A stretch of 64,000 bases of DNA from Pachypanchax playfairii. Lineage: Eukaryota > Chordata > Actinopteri > Cyprinodontiformes > Aplocheilidae. The notes beneath the pieces were generated by a model. It was not told the origin of the DNA and did not search any database. It worked only from the letters and a program-made list of their open reading frames with translations. The position numbers and the translations under genes were made by a program. The first letter of the stretch is position 1. Every line of letters starts with the position of its first letter. The stretch lies in contig SSNP01000025.1 in the NCBI GenBank assembly GCA_006937955.1, positions 5,026,860 through 5,090,859 of the forward strand. Direction: 5' to 3'. Of the stretch, positions 35,901-47,900 are shown piece after piece.

Positions 35901-38900
35901 CTGTGATTAACATGTCACAGCCATTCAGAACAGCCGGCTCTGTAATTATTCAAAATTACAGTTAGAGATCTGGCAACAATGAAATGACAGAAACTCTAGG
36001 GTGGATTGGAACTCTGGGCTGAATCTAGTCTGCTTAATTTGAGCTGACTTCTGCTTCACTGCTTGGTGGGACTTTTTTAAAATAAAAAGTTACTTACCAA
36101 GATAATGAGCAGGAAGAACCACCCCCTCCTCTGCCTGAATAACAGAATAACTAAGTCCTGACAGCATACACTCAACGGGCTCCAGAAACTAGGTTAAGGA
36201 GTATTTAGTGTAACATTCCCTTGCAGTTTTCAATGGGGTTCATTCATTTTGAATAAAAAAAAAAGGAAAAACAAACCAAAAACTTAATAACATTCAGCGT
36301 AAAGAGCATGGTAATTCATTTTGTTTATAAACGAGTTACAACCATGCGTGAATTATTGCACATTCTTGGTACAGCAATTCATTTTCTTTGGTTGAGCACA
36401 ATGCTTATCATGCACACATTCATGCTTTCCTTTGTATTAAAAAAAGAAAACACTGAATGACAAATGGATCCAAAATAATGAAGTCTGTCAGATTAAATTA
36501 TAAAGCATGTCTGTAATTGCATGTGAAATCTGACTTTTCACAGCAAAAGATGATTTCTGTGTGAAAACTAAAACTGCAAACTGAATGTTCTTAAACCATT
36601 TTATTTGGGTTAACTATCAAAAATGAATTTTTGTTGCTGTTAGTTGAGCTTGATTTAAAACTGGGCAAATACCCAGTCTGTCAGTCTACTTACTCTGGGA
36701 TCTCATTGGTCAGTTGGCTTGAGTAAAAAGGAAAGACAGTGAAGGACATTTATATGAGACAAAAACAGGAGTGGACAATGACAATGGGAGGTCAGACAGG
36801 AGGACAAGACAGAGAAACACTGACGTCACAGACACACATTAAGACACAAATGTAACTGACAGAAATCCCCTGCCAGTTGTTTGAAAGTGGGTGCTAGTCA
36901 TGAGTGTGAGGATCTGCAGGCTGTGGCCCAGTTTTCACACCTCAGAGTGTTTGTGTGAAGAGCTGTGAGATATATGGAACCATATGCCTGCTGCCTTTTC
37001 GGGTTCATCGCATAAACATTTTTTTTTTGTTTATGCAAACCTGAAGGCACACTCTTGCCAACCTTGCAGATTGATGGAAAAGTAAAAAAAATCTTCTGCC
37101 TATAGGGAGAGTGTTTCTTGAAGTTGTTTTTGTTTTGTCACAAAATCATTTTCGTTACATCATTTGTTTCTCTTGCTTGGGGGTTAAAAATTGGGAGCTG
37201 ATAAATCTTGACACACTCGTTAGCTAAAATATAGTTAACCACATGTTCTAAACAGGGTAAGAAGTTTGATTGCGTGTCTCTGTGTGTGTGAGAGAGAGAG
37301 TGCATGTCCAGTATTAACGTAAGTAGACCCAAAGATGAATCGAGTGCGCTTGGGGCAAGATTGTGATTGCTAACTGTCTCGCTAATTAGTAAAATTCTGT
37401 CAAAAGCAAAGCAGAAGTGCTACAGACAGGGAGGGTGAGCTATTAGCAAAGCACACAGTTCTCCCTGAAGCTCCACCACTGATGATATCATCAACACTGC
37501 TATCACGCCTTACCAAGGGAGGAGATAGATAGACAAGAGAGGTTATCTGGCTAATAGCTATTACAGCAGAGATGAAGCTGAAGAAAAAAATGATGGCTCG
37601 TCCTCCTCCTTACCTCCTTGTAACTGCGTTGTGGTACTCGATGAAAGTCCGTCCGTCAAAGGCAATGGCCTCGGTCTCTCCAGCGGACTTCTCGTGGATG
37701 GCTGCAAAGGAGGGGACCGGGTGTAAGATGAAGATTGTTCAGAGGATGAGATCACACCAATCAATAAGAGCAAGGGTTCAGTTATCAGAGCTGCAGGCAA
37801 TGGGGGGTGAGCGTTTTAATTAACGAGAAAGGAACAGCCGACCACACACACAAGGTTAATGGTGAAAGCACTGACTTGAGTATATAAGACAGATCGGGCC
37901 AGAGAGAGTCTATATCTTGCAGGGTAAGACGAAAATGATGAAAGGGATGTGCAACCCTTTCATGAATATTCAGTCGACATATTTAATCCTTTGCATAACA
38001 GTTGCATTACTTTGATATCAATACATAACAGCGCTGACACAATAGAGACACCATATATAATACTGGTATTATCTTTCACTAAAACAACACAATAATACTA
38101 GCGTTCCTATGGATACAGACTCATTTTTTACCTTCTATAGAAGCAAACCAAATCTATGAAGCAGACAAAACATAAAGTATCATCTTAAAGCAAAACTAAA
38201 TGATCCTTGATGAGGAAATGGAACTTTGTGTTGTTAACTGCAGCCATGCTCTGCCATGATAAGATGATTTGAACCAGGCAGTTACTGTTAACCACAGATT
38301 TATTAAAAGACCAGTTAAGTTGATCTCTATAAACTACCGTAATAACGTTTGTATTGAGATTTTCTGTGTGTTACTGAGTGGCGCCAGTAGAAACAGAAAT
38401 GCAACATGTTATCGTTTGTAATATCAACTATACTCACTGTTCTGACAGTTTTCTCCTGAGAAACCAGGAGGGCAAGAACACTCGTAGTTTTCCAGCTGAG
38501 GGTTGCAGCGGCCGCCATTCTGGCAGGGTTCTCTGAAACACGGGTGGCCCTGGAACATGGCTACATTACTGGAGTTCAGAGCATTCTCCTCCCTGAGGAT
38601 GGGCGTACTCATCAATATGATCTGGAAGACACATTGATCATTTTGTTAATAAAACAAATAGAACAAAAGCAAAAACTTTGGAGCTTGAAAAAAAAATCTG
38701 CCATTTTCTGGTACAAAAATCACATATGTTTTTTGACGTTTTAAAAATTTCAAGAATTTGTTTTGAAATTTGACCCACACAGAAGACATGCAGTATCTGT
38801 AGTTTCTTCACTCTTGCATCTTGATTTTGACCATTTCTGCACTTTGTTTGCTCTTTTTACCAACTGTTTAATCTGAGTTCTGCATCTCAAAATCATTTAC

Positions 38901-41900
38901 ATCAGTCACTGAAGTCGTGCTTATAAGCTTCTGATAAGTTGGTTTTACATCATAATCATTCAGTTTTGAAGTTGATTACCTATTTCAAAGGGCTGAAATT
39001 AATAAGTGTAAGAAGTATTAATAGTTCATAAGTCCAAACTTTCCCTTCTCTGGCCCCTCAGGATTAAGTAGGCATTTTAAAAAGTTTTTGAGCATAAAAC
39101 AATCCAGAATATCTTATTAAATTTGGCATTATATGATGCTCCATTCTGACTGGAGAACAGAAACATGTGGCGTCAGCTTTTTCCTAAAGAAGAGTCAAAA
39201 ATTCAAAGACAACAGGCAGAAGTGTGACATATTTCCCAAAAAGTTTGCTATTACTTTATTCAGTTCATCTTCTTATTCTTTACTTTACACAATTAAAAAA
39301 ACCTGCATATCTGTATTTAATCTTATTCTTATATATCAAAACCAAGACAACACTGTCATCAGTCAGTGAAACTAAAGTTGTCAAAAACTATCTTAAACAT
39401 TCAAAACTATAGGTGCACTATATTTGTTGCTGTAGAAAGCAGACATACAGAAAATATACATGTCTACTTTTAAAGTACTAGTCAGCCTCCACAGTTATTG
39501 TTGGGAGAGAGTGGGCGAATTTATGAGAGATATAGCTAGATTCACTGCAGGGGATCCCAGGGTTAGGAGGAGGTTAGTACAAACAGAGAGAAAATGTGTC
39601 TTTAACATGAGGGATACTGTAGTTCATGTTCAAGTTTATTTGTAAAGCACATTTAAAAACAACAGCAGTTGACCAAAGTGTTGCAGCTCTACACTATATC
39701 CAGGAAGTATATACTGCATACTTACCTATAAGTGGCAAAAATATTTATATCAGTAAAATATTAAAGTTTTCACAGAATGCTTGCAAACTAAACCTGCATA
39801 ATCTCCAAAATCACTTCTATTTATGAAAAACGTTTGATTCAAACTGTTTTGTAGACCTTTTTTTGAAGAAACTCCTTCACAATATATAGATCTTTTCATT
39901 CCTACCTGCACTGTTTACCAGCCTCATTGTTAAAAGTTTCAGATTCGATTCATCATTTGTTGCAACTTTTGATCGTTATTATCCAAAAGAAAGCATCTGG
40001 TAATAGAGCATTGAGTTTTAAGCTGAAGGGTCATTAAACCTAATTATTGAACACATCCTAAAACAAATTGAGGGTTACAGTGAAGCTGTAGATTTAGATT
40101 CATGTTTTTCATTAAAGATACAATCCACTCTGTCAACATTCTAAACACTTCTTTAGACAATATTTGTTCACGCAACACACACGTTAAACAGTACATCAAA
40201 ATGCAAACACATACTGTCTTCCCATAATTAACTATTCCCTGGGGGCCAAGTATAACAAATGCCACATTTAGCTTCAACTGGCTTGAAACTGTCAAGGGAA
40301 AGTTTGCAGACAAGAACTACAGACAAGTTTGAGCAAACACTAACATCCAGCCTTTGTTATACAGAGTTATTTTGGGCACACAGGGATGAGCTGTTTGTTA
40401 GAAAGCAGAGGGGAAAAAAGTAAAGCTGTCAGGGAAAGATCTGAGGAAAGCAAAATGGAGGAACTTCAAAATATGCGTACTAAAATTAGTGTGAGCTAAT
40501 CCAAATGAGCAGAGCCACTTCTCGTCACAGTGTGAGCGTCTAATGGAAAATTACCAAGATCATTTGACTTAGCAACAATACATTGCAAGGCTCAAAAGCC
40601 CCTAGTCATTAAAACAACACAGGATTCACTAGCTGAACTAATATAAAACGACTTATAAATAGTTGATGATGAATCTTTTTACCTTTTGGATTGTTCCCTT
40701 GAATCCCTCTGTGAGTGCAGCAACTCTTGCTAGTTTGCTGTAGTCGGGAGCGCCGCCAACAAACAGAGATTCTTTCAAGTTCAGATCAGTGTGCTTGTTC
40801 TGATGACACAAGAGACAACAAAGTTTTAGTTGGTAAGCCAAAGCAATGCAAACCTGAAAGAGCTCCATGTTTATACTTCCCATATCTTGTAAATAGTTTT
40901 ATAATTAGGACAAATTGGTTTATGATTTAACAGCACTTAATAAAAATATGCATTCGTGTCCACAAAGAAAAGAAAAGTTTTAACCTTTCACTTAAGATTC
41001 CCTGAAAAGGATTTATTAGCTTGAAATTGTAGCAGGCAGTTAACTGCACTTTCTTGCCTCCAATCAATGCTAATGCACTTGATACATTGCAAAATAACCG
41101 ACTCCTCTGTCTCCCAGAGAGAGCGATCAATTATCCTCCATGACATAAAAAAAAAACTACAAAAGAAAAGCAGGAGCGGTCTACACTTGAGATAAAGATA
41201 GTTTTTTACAGACATTTCTAATAGCTGATTATGAGGAGCGACCTTTCAAACAGAGTGTGGAGACAAATTAATTGCTGTTCATTTGCACGTCTGATGGCTA
41301 TGAAATTTGATTCTTTCTGCCAAACATTCAAAAATGATCTCTTTGCATTAGCAAAGGTGGTACATCCATAAAGACTCTGCCTACTTCAGAAGGATGAAAA
41401 TTAATGATCTTTGTTTTATGTGGGGCAGTAATTGCCAGAGGGGTAAAACAGAGTTAATTGCTGGGAAAAAATGGTGGAAAGGGAAACATAAACAGGAAAG
41501 CAAACGTCGGCTTTGCTTTTATGTATAGGAGGATTTGGAGTGCAGGATGCAGCTGAGATTTTTCTTTAAGGGGGATGTGTGGAGCTCCTTCCAACAGAGA
41601 CTTTGGCTAAAGCTGCTAGACCCAGTTGTAGCTGATACTTTTAGGTTTAGCCAAAAGTTGCCACCAAATGTAGGACAACGTTGCCCATCTTAAGCTCATA
41701 TATTTCTGTTCTGCTGCTCAGAATAAACAATAAACCTGCTCCTGTCTTTTTTATGTTGTTTGAAAGCTTGTATCTATAAAAACTGCATTTAGGAAACTCA
41801 GTTGCTATAATTTATGGTCACTCTTCTAGTACTAAGTGAGATTCCATGCAATGAAATGACAAATACTGTTTTTTTTTCCTCAAATCTGTATCTACTGAGC

Positions 41901-44900
41901 ATGAGCAGCTGGATTTATGGGGTGATTCTTGCTCTGTGATGTACAGTGAGTTGTTTTGTGTGTTGTTATGGGTGAGTGAGTGGGTCAAAGAGTGAGTAAC
42001 TTCATGATAGTATGGAGGATTGTTTCTGTGTGTGACAGAAGTAGGAGCAGATGACAAAAGAACAGCCCAGCTTGGCTTGGCACCTCACCATCTCCTGTGG
42101 TATATACCCACCTCGCTCTCACTTTTCGATAGGCACGTGGCACCGACGTGATATCCCCGCCTACGCCAGACTAATGAAGATGTCTCTTTGTTGCTTAAAA
42201 CAATGGCCATCTCAAGGATCACTGCCTCTTTTTCTTTCTCCTTCCCACCTCCACCCCCTCCCTCCCTCGCAACAGATGGACTGAGGTGAAAGCCAAACGG
42301 TGCTCTTTAAGAGCTCTCCTCATCCGTGCTGTGTGTGCATGTATGAGCTCATGAAATAGCAAAGTTTTTTTTTTCTCCAGAACTTTCAAAACTGCCCATA
42401 AATCTGCAGTACTAGCATCGTTCTTCAGTGTTGTTGCTGCGTGGAGAGATGAGGGTGAGAAGACGTGGTGAACAACTCAAATGAAACACGGGCTAAAGTG
42501 TGACTGGGACTTGTCTCATTACCTTGCGTGATTTCTTATTTCCAGACAGCACATCAAAGAGAAGGAAAGAAAATAAGGAAGGAAGAGAGTTATTAGGTGA
42601 AGACTAGTTAGTGTTTGTGCACATAAAGGCATGCAGAGCAAGGCAAAAACTTACAAAATAACTGATATTCAACAATGATCTTTTAAACACACATATCTGT
42701 TAGAAAATTAAAGATAGTTGCTCTGTAGCAAAGAGAAGTGACATAAGAACATAAAACAGGAGCAAAAAGAATGTGAGGAATGAATTCTGTGTCATTACTG
42801 TACATATACAATCAAACAGCTGTGCAAGAGTAAATGCAAATAAAACAGAGCGTCTAAGAAGGCAGATGGTGCCATTAGGAAAAAAATGAAAAGAAAGAAA
42901 CATCATGGAATAGAGACTGTGAATATGTGCCACTTAACCCAAGCTCATCTACTGACTGCTGCCATTAAATAAGAAGCGAAGTAGATTTTTATTTCTCCTA
43001 TCTGTAGCTTAGAAAGTTTGTATCTTATTACACTGGCAGCCTGAGCACTCTTTGATATGGTGATTACTCCCAGAAATGCAAACTGCATCTATATGTGTCC
43101 TGTGGGTTTCTCTATAAAGATGACATACAGTAACCCCCCCCCGAAAAAAAAAAAAGCTGAAGTAGGAGAGAATTAGCTGTGAGTCGCACTCTATACGGGG
43201 ATCTCTGTACTGAGCTCCATAACTAGTCTCAGCTCATCCCTCGTGTCCCTCCCCCTCCTCTTAACACACATATTTGCTTTTCTCTTTACTCTTTTATTTT
43301 AATAAGATTTTCTGCCTCTGCTGCTGGAGTAAAACACAATTACCACAGTGATGATGTGAGGCAGAGAGGGAGGGAATAAAAGACGTGTGTCTTTAATTGT
43401 AGAGGATGATGGAACCGACAGATTGGCTGTTCACAATCACAATTTAACCTGTTTAATAAAACTGGATGACTTACAGACTCATTAAACTATTAGATCATCC
43501 TCATTTGGAAGTTGTACCTGCTTTATTGGTCTACTCACTGGATTCAGAAAGTGTCATTATAATCTTCTTGTTGCTGATACCTCCCTTATCTGTTTCTGCC
43601 TCCCAAGACACCACCAAAAAGGTGGAATGTCTAAAATTGACTGGATAACAGCAGTAAAGGCTGCTTTTGATTTTTCTATACAAGAACAAGTTTTATGTCG
43701 AGGAAGTTAGCAAGTTGAAAGGCTGAGAGTTTAAAAAAGTGGAGTGAACAGTTGAGACAGCTTGTCAGACTGGGCTACATCTGAAGCACTCCTTTTTAAC
43801 TTTACAGAGAGAGTGTCACATTTTCAGTAAAACAAGCCTGTGAAACCAAATGGTGTGAAATCATGTGGACAACCTCACTAAAGGAAGTCAATGTACAGTT
43901 TCTGTCTATCTGAGGTAGGTTAGAAACCTTAAAGCCCATGATTGTGGTATTGATAGGATCTAAGCACGCAGATGAGTACAGACAGGAAGAAGCAAGGCTA
44001 AGCATATGCCTAAAGGTTCTGCATGCCAAAAGCAAGATAACCAACTGCACAAGCTTGCTGTTTCTTACAGGTGACTCTCCTCGAACTGGGTCTTTCTTGT
44101 TAACCATGATCTCTCCTTTCCGAAGGGAACGTTCTAAATTGATGGTGTTCCACACATTCAGCTTGATGGGTTCTTTACTCCTGGATAACACACAAACACG
44201 GTCATAGGTTGGAAAAAACAAACTAACATCTTCCTTATATCCTTTGTATTTCTTCGGGACTCTAAATTAAAGTGAACCTGATGGTGGCTGGTCCTTTTCC
44301 CAGGTCGTAGCGAAACTCCAGGATCCCGTTATTTAAAGACAGGGAGATGAAGTCTCCTTTTCCGTCAGATTTTTGACCGTTATAGAAGATTAAACCATTG
44401 GAGTCATTGGCCATGAGAACCACGGTCATGCTGATTTTTTGACTGCAAATTAAACACAGTGAACCCACATTACAAAGGAACTAACATATGTTTAAAATAT
44501 TTAGAAAAAGGTGCCAAATTTCTTTGGTGCAGCATCTCTTCATAGAAACTGGGTAAAATCAACATGTTAGGCCTTGATAAAGTTCATAGTGTAACCCTTA
44601 TTACCAATTCAGCTCAGGCTTAAAGAAGCCTCATCTTGTTCTCTTGCCTGAGGCACAGAACCAGCTCGATCTATTAAAACTACATGATATCCAGACATCC
44701 AGTGTTTTCCAATGCATCCAACACTTCACTGCATAGATTTTACTGGGAAACACGGGACTTACCGCAGATCATGTCCATACAGATGAAGTCCCTTCAGCTC
44801 GAGGTATGAGTCTCCATTGAACAGTGGCATGTAAGCCCCTCTCCTCTCAGTCACTGGGAAAACAAAGAGACTAGATTCAAATCCAGACCCTATTTTAGTT

Positions 44901-47900
44901 GTAGGAAAAATCAAAACTCAGGGATAGTCTGTGTCTTCAGGGGACCTGTCAGAGATGGATTTGTGTGAGTAGAGCCTTTGGGATTAAGAGTTTCTCTTGA
45001 TAGAAATTCAAGCAAACAAAAAATAAATCAGAAATACTTATGCCAAAGTGATTACACAGTACGCCACTGGATGACAAAGAACCTTTCGAGACATGCAGAG
45101 TTTAACGCACATCTAGGACCTATGAAATAATGAAGCCATTGTATTTTGGCAGGCCTTTTTGCAAATTCATGTCTTTGCAATGCGTCTCTGCCTGGCAGTC
45201 TGGAGTCATTAGGACAGGCACTGTGCCATCCTCTAGAAAAGTGGCTTGACATTAAAAATCATTCAAGTGTCACCCAGGGGTATATGTTTATAGTGCAAGA
45301 ACCACAATCATTTAGAGCCTTGTGATTTGCTAAACACTCACACAAAACGCACAAACTGATGCACATACCTATGGAACAGGCAAGACAGCTTTATTTGTAA
45401 TTGGTTGGCATTAACTGAATTGAGTCAGGATGGAGAAGGAAGACGGAGATGAGAAAACTAATTAGCTATTGTGCAGAAGACGGCTAATGATGATGGTACA
45501 CACCATGGAAAAGAGGGATAAAACAGTCCTGTAGTCACAGGAAGTTCTCCACTAAACCAAGCTCTACTGGAGCAGGAGATCTGTCATGAATCTGCAGTGT
45601 GGGTGGTTGTTCCTTCTTTTATCCATTTGCTTGGACTGATACAGGAATCAATAAGAGACTAAAGGTCAATATGTCAAAGAGACACCATGTATAGCCACGT
45701 AGCTTGACAACCAACAAAAGTTGAACTTTTTAATGGCAACTTTTAGCTCAGTTATCAGCTGAATGAAGGTTGATGCTTTGGGCTAATTCTGTTTATTTCT
45801 CAGGAAATTTAGATCATTAGTACTTGCAGTAAAACCCTTCAAAACCCACTATAAACTAAAAGAAGCAATAAAAAAGCAACAAAATGCCCATTTTGCCAGT
45901 TGAAAGATGTGTGACAGCAATATAATCACCTTAGTTGCTTAAATTGTATTGAGAGTGACACACAGATACTAAGTGGTTTCTGACTTGTACTTTAAATGAA
46001 GCTACTGGAAAGCATTGTTTTTCCAAGAGATCTTGCTCATTGGTAAATTATAATGATTTCCATTATCACAGGATGAAAGTACTGAGAAAAATAAGCTATT
46101 AAATTCTACTAAAACACCCTTGAGAAAAGTCCTTGACTGTGAATGTATCTTGCAGCAGGCGGCACTGATGAACCTTGGTGTAGCTGGAATGGAAGCCTCC
46201 TTTCAGCTGAGCTCATACTCTCACTCAGATGCAAACACTTCATTATTATGACTACACTCACCTTCAGGCTCCTGATGAGTGGCCTCTAAGCTACCTGTCT
46301 TTTTAACTGTTCTGAGCGCAGTCCTCGGAGTGGACGTCCGCCTGACTGCCTTCTTATCGGTGAGCTCCTGTCTGGGACCGACACTCTGGCTGACTGATGC
46401 TGCTATTAATCACCGCAGGCAAGGAGGACTGATGCGATTAGTCATCTCATTGATTCCTGTGTAAAAATAGCCTTTTGGAATAGGAGATGCTCTCGCTCAC
46501 ATGTCATCGATTTTGGTTCACCTCAATTTATTTTAATCACCTGCTAACTGAGACTCAACGCCTGGATAAAGGCTACTCCCATCAGTTTTTTTTAAATTCC
46601 CGGAGGCTCAAAGATGCATGTTCCTTTTTTGTTTAGAATGTGCATGGCAGTATATTCTCTTTAATTTTCAGCTGCAGAAGTCAGCTTCTACTAACGTTCA
46701 TGACAACATCAACAAAAGGCAAGGAGGGAAAAACACAAGAAGACTTCAGAATGTGACAACGCCAAAAACTTTTAATGATGAACTTCAAAAGCATCAGAGC
46801 TGTGCTGCGGTCTCTTTCTCACTTCCAGTCTGGTTCTACCATGTGAAACAAAGTACCAACAAACACGTTTGAACACCTGTGGGCGGAGAGGCAGAAGGTT
46901 TCTGTTTCCTCGCTAACAAGCGCAGCTGAGTTGATGTGGCGAATGGCCCAATGGATCCAATCATATGCTGCACCCCTGTAACTCATCATCCCACAAACCT
47001 GAAACTTTAACCCCTTTTCAGCTTCAATACTGGACCGACTGAAACGGCACGATGACAGGAGGAGAAATCACACAAAAATGTGCAAATATTAAAGAGAATA
47101 ACAGTTTTTAGTCAGATCACCTCTCTCGCAGTGTCTTCCTTCGCGTCCCATAGGACACTTGCATTTGTATCCTCCCTCTGGTAAAGCCTTACACTGGGAA
47201 GTCACATGACACTTGTTGGGCATGCACGGGTCATGGATGTCAGCACATGTTGGACCTAGACAGTCAAATGAGAGAAAACATTCATGAAATTCCAACATTT
47301 TAAATCATATTCTCCTTCATTTCATCTCAGACAGGTGGAGGAAGAACTGGATTTCCTCTGAAATAGAGATTATATTCTAGAAGAATGTGGAAATATCACG
47401 CATCCTGATTAAACAGTGGTGACTCTCCCCCACTTTGTTTTGGGGCCAATACAGACTGTGGGAAAGACTCAAGCGCATCTGGTGGATGATGGGTTTGCCC
47501 TCTGCCACAGCCCCTCTGAATTCACCCGTCATTACTTCAGCAGTCAGAGCCTGTGGTGAAGAGAGTGTGTTAATGAAGCCCATCCCCGCTGAGCCCACAC
47601 GACTACCCTGTTTTCCAGACTCCCACTTTCATCCTCCGCTCTCATTTCTTCTCCATCGCAGCTCTTTTTTTTACTTTAACTCTTCTTTAACTCTGATGTT
47701 CTCTCACTTCCCTCATTTATCTGGCTGTCCTGACGTGTCCTCCCTTCTAACTACAGCTCTCCCCAATTATGTATTCTCTTTCGGCTCTTTTTTTTTTGAG
47801 GACTGTCCCTTCCTTTCAGAAGACAAAATCTTGGACACTTTTAAAATGAGATTATAATAAAAATTAACTTGAATGTTAGACTGTAGGCAAAGGTCCAAAT

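Larger units (their letters stand above)
33215..37613 (-). other. agrin z-site intron with two microexons
   Basis: 4.4 kb between W16 and W17, interrupted only by z8 (36,694-36,717) and z11 (34,923-34,955). Minus-strand UGCAUG motifs lie at 36,409-36,414 (about 280 nt downstream of z8) and 34,985-34,990 (29 nt upstream of z11). A 156-codon plus-strand ORF at 34,986-35,456 shows no domain. Confidence 0.8.

Noticed and set aside
36098..36130. A second 33-nt, phase-compatible block with GTAAGT donor in the agrin z intron
   Set aside because: It would encode a Gly/Ser/Cys-rich peptide unlike any z insert, its acceptor AG lies 4 nt after a better one, and the PESLE exon at 34,923-34,955 is a far better z11.
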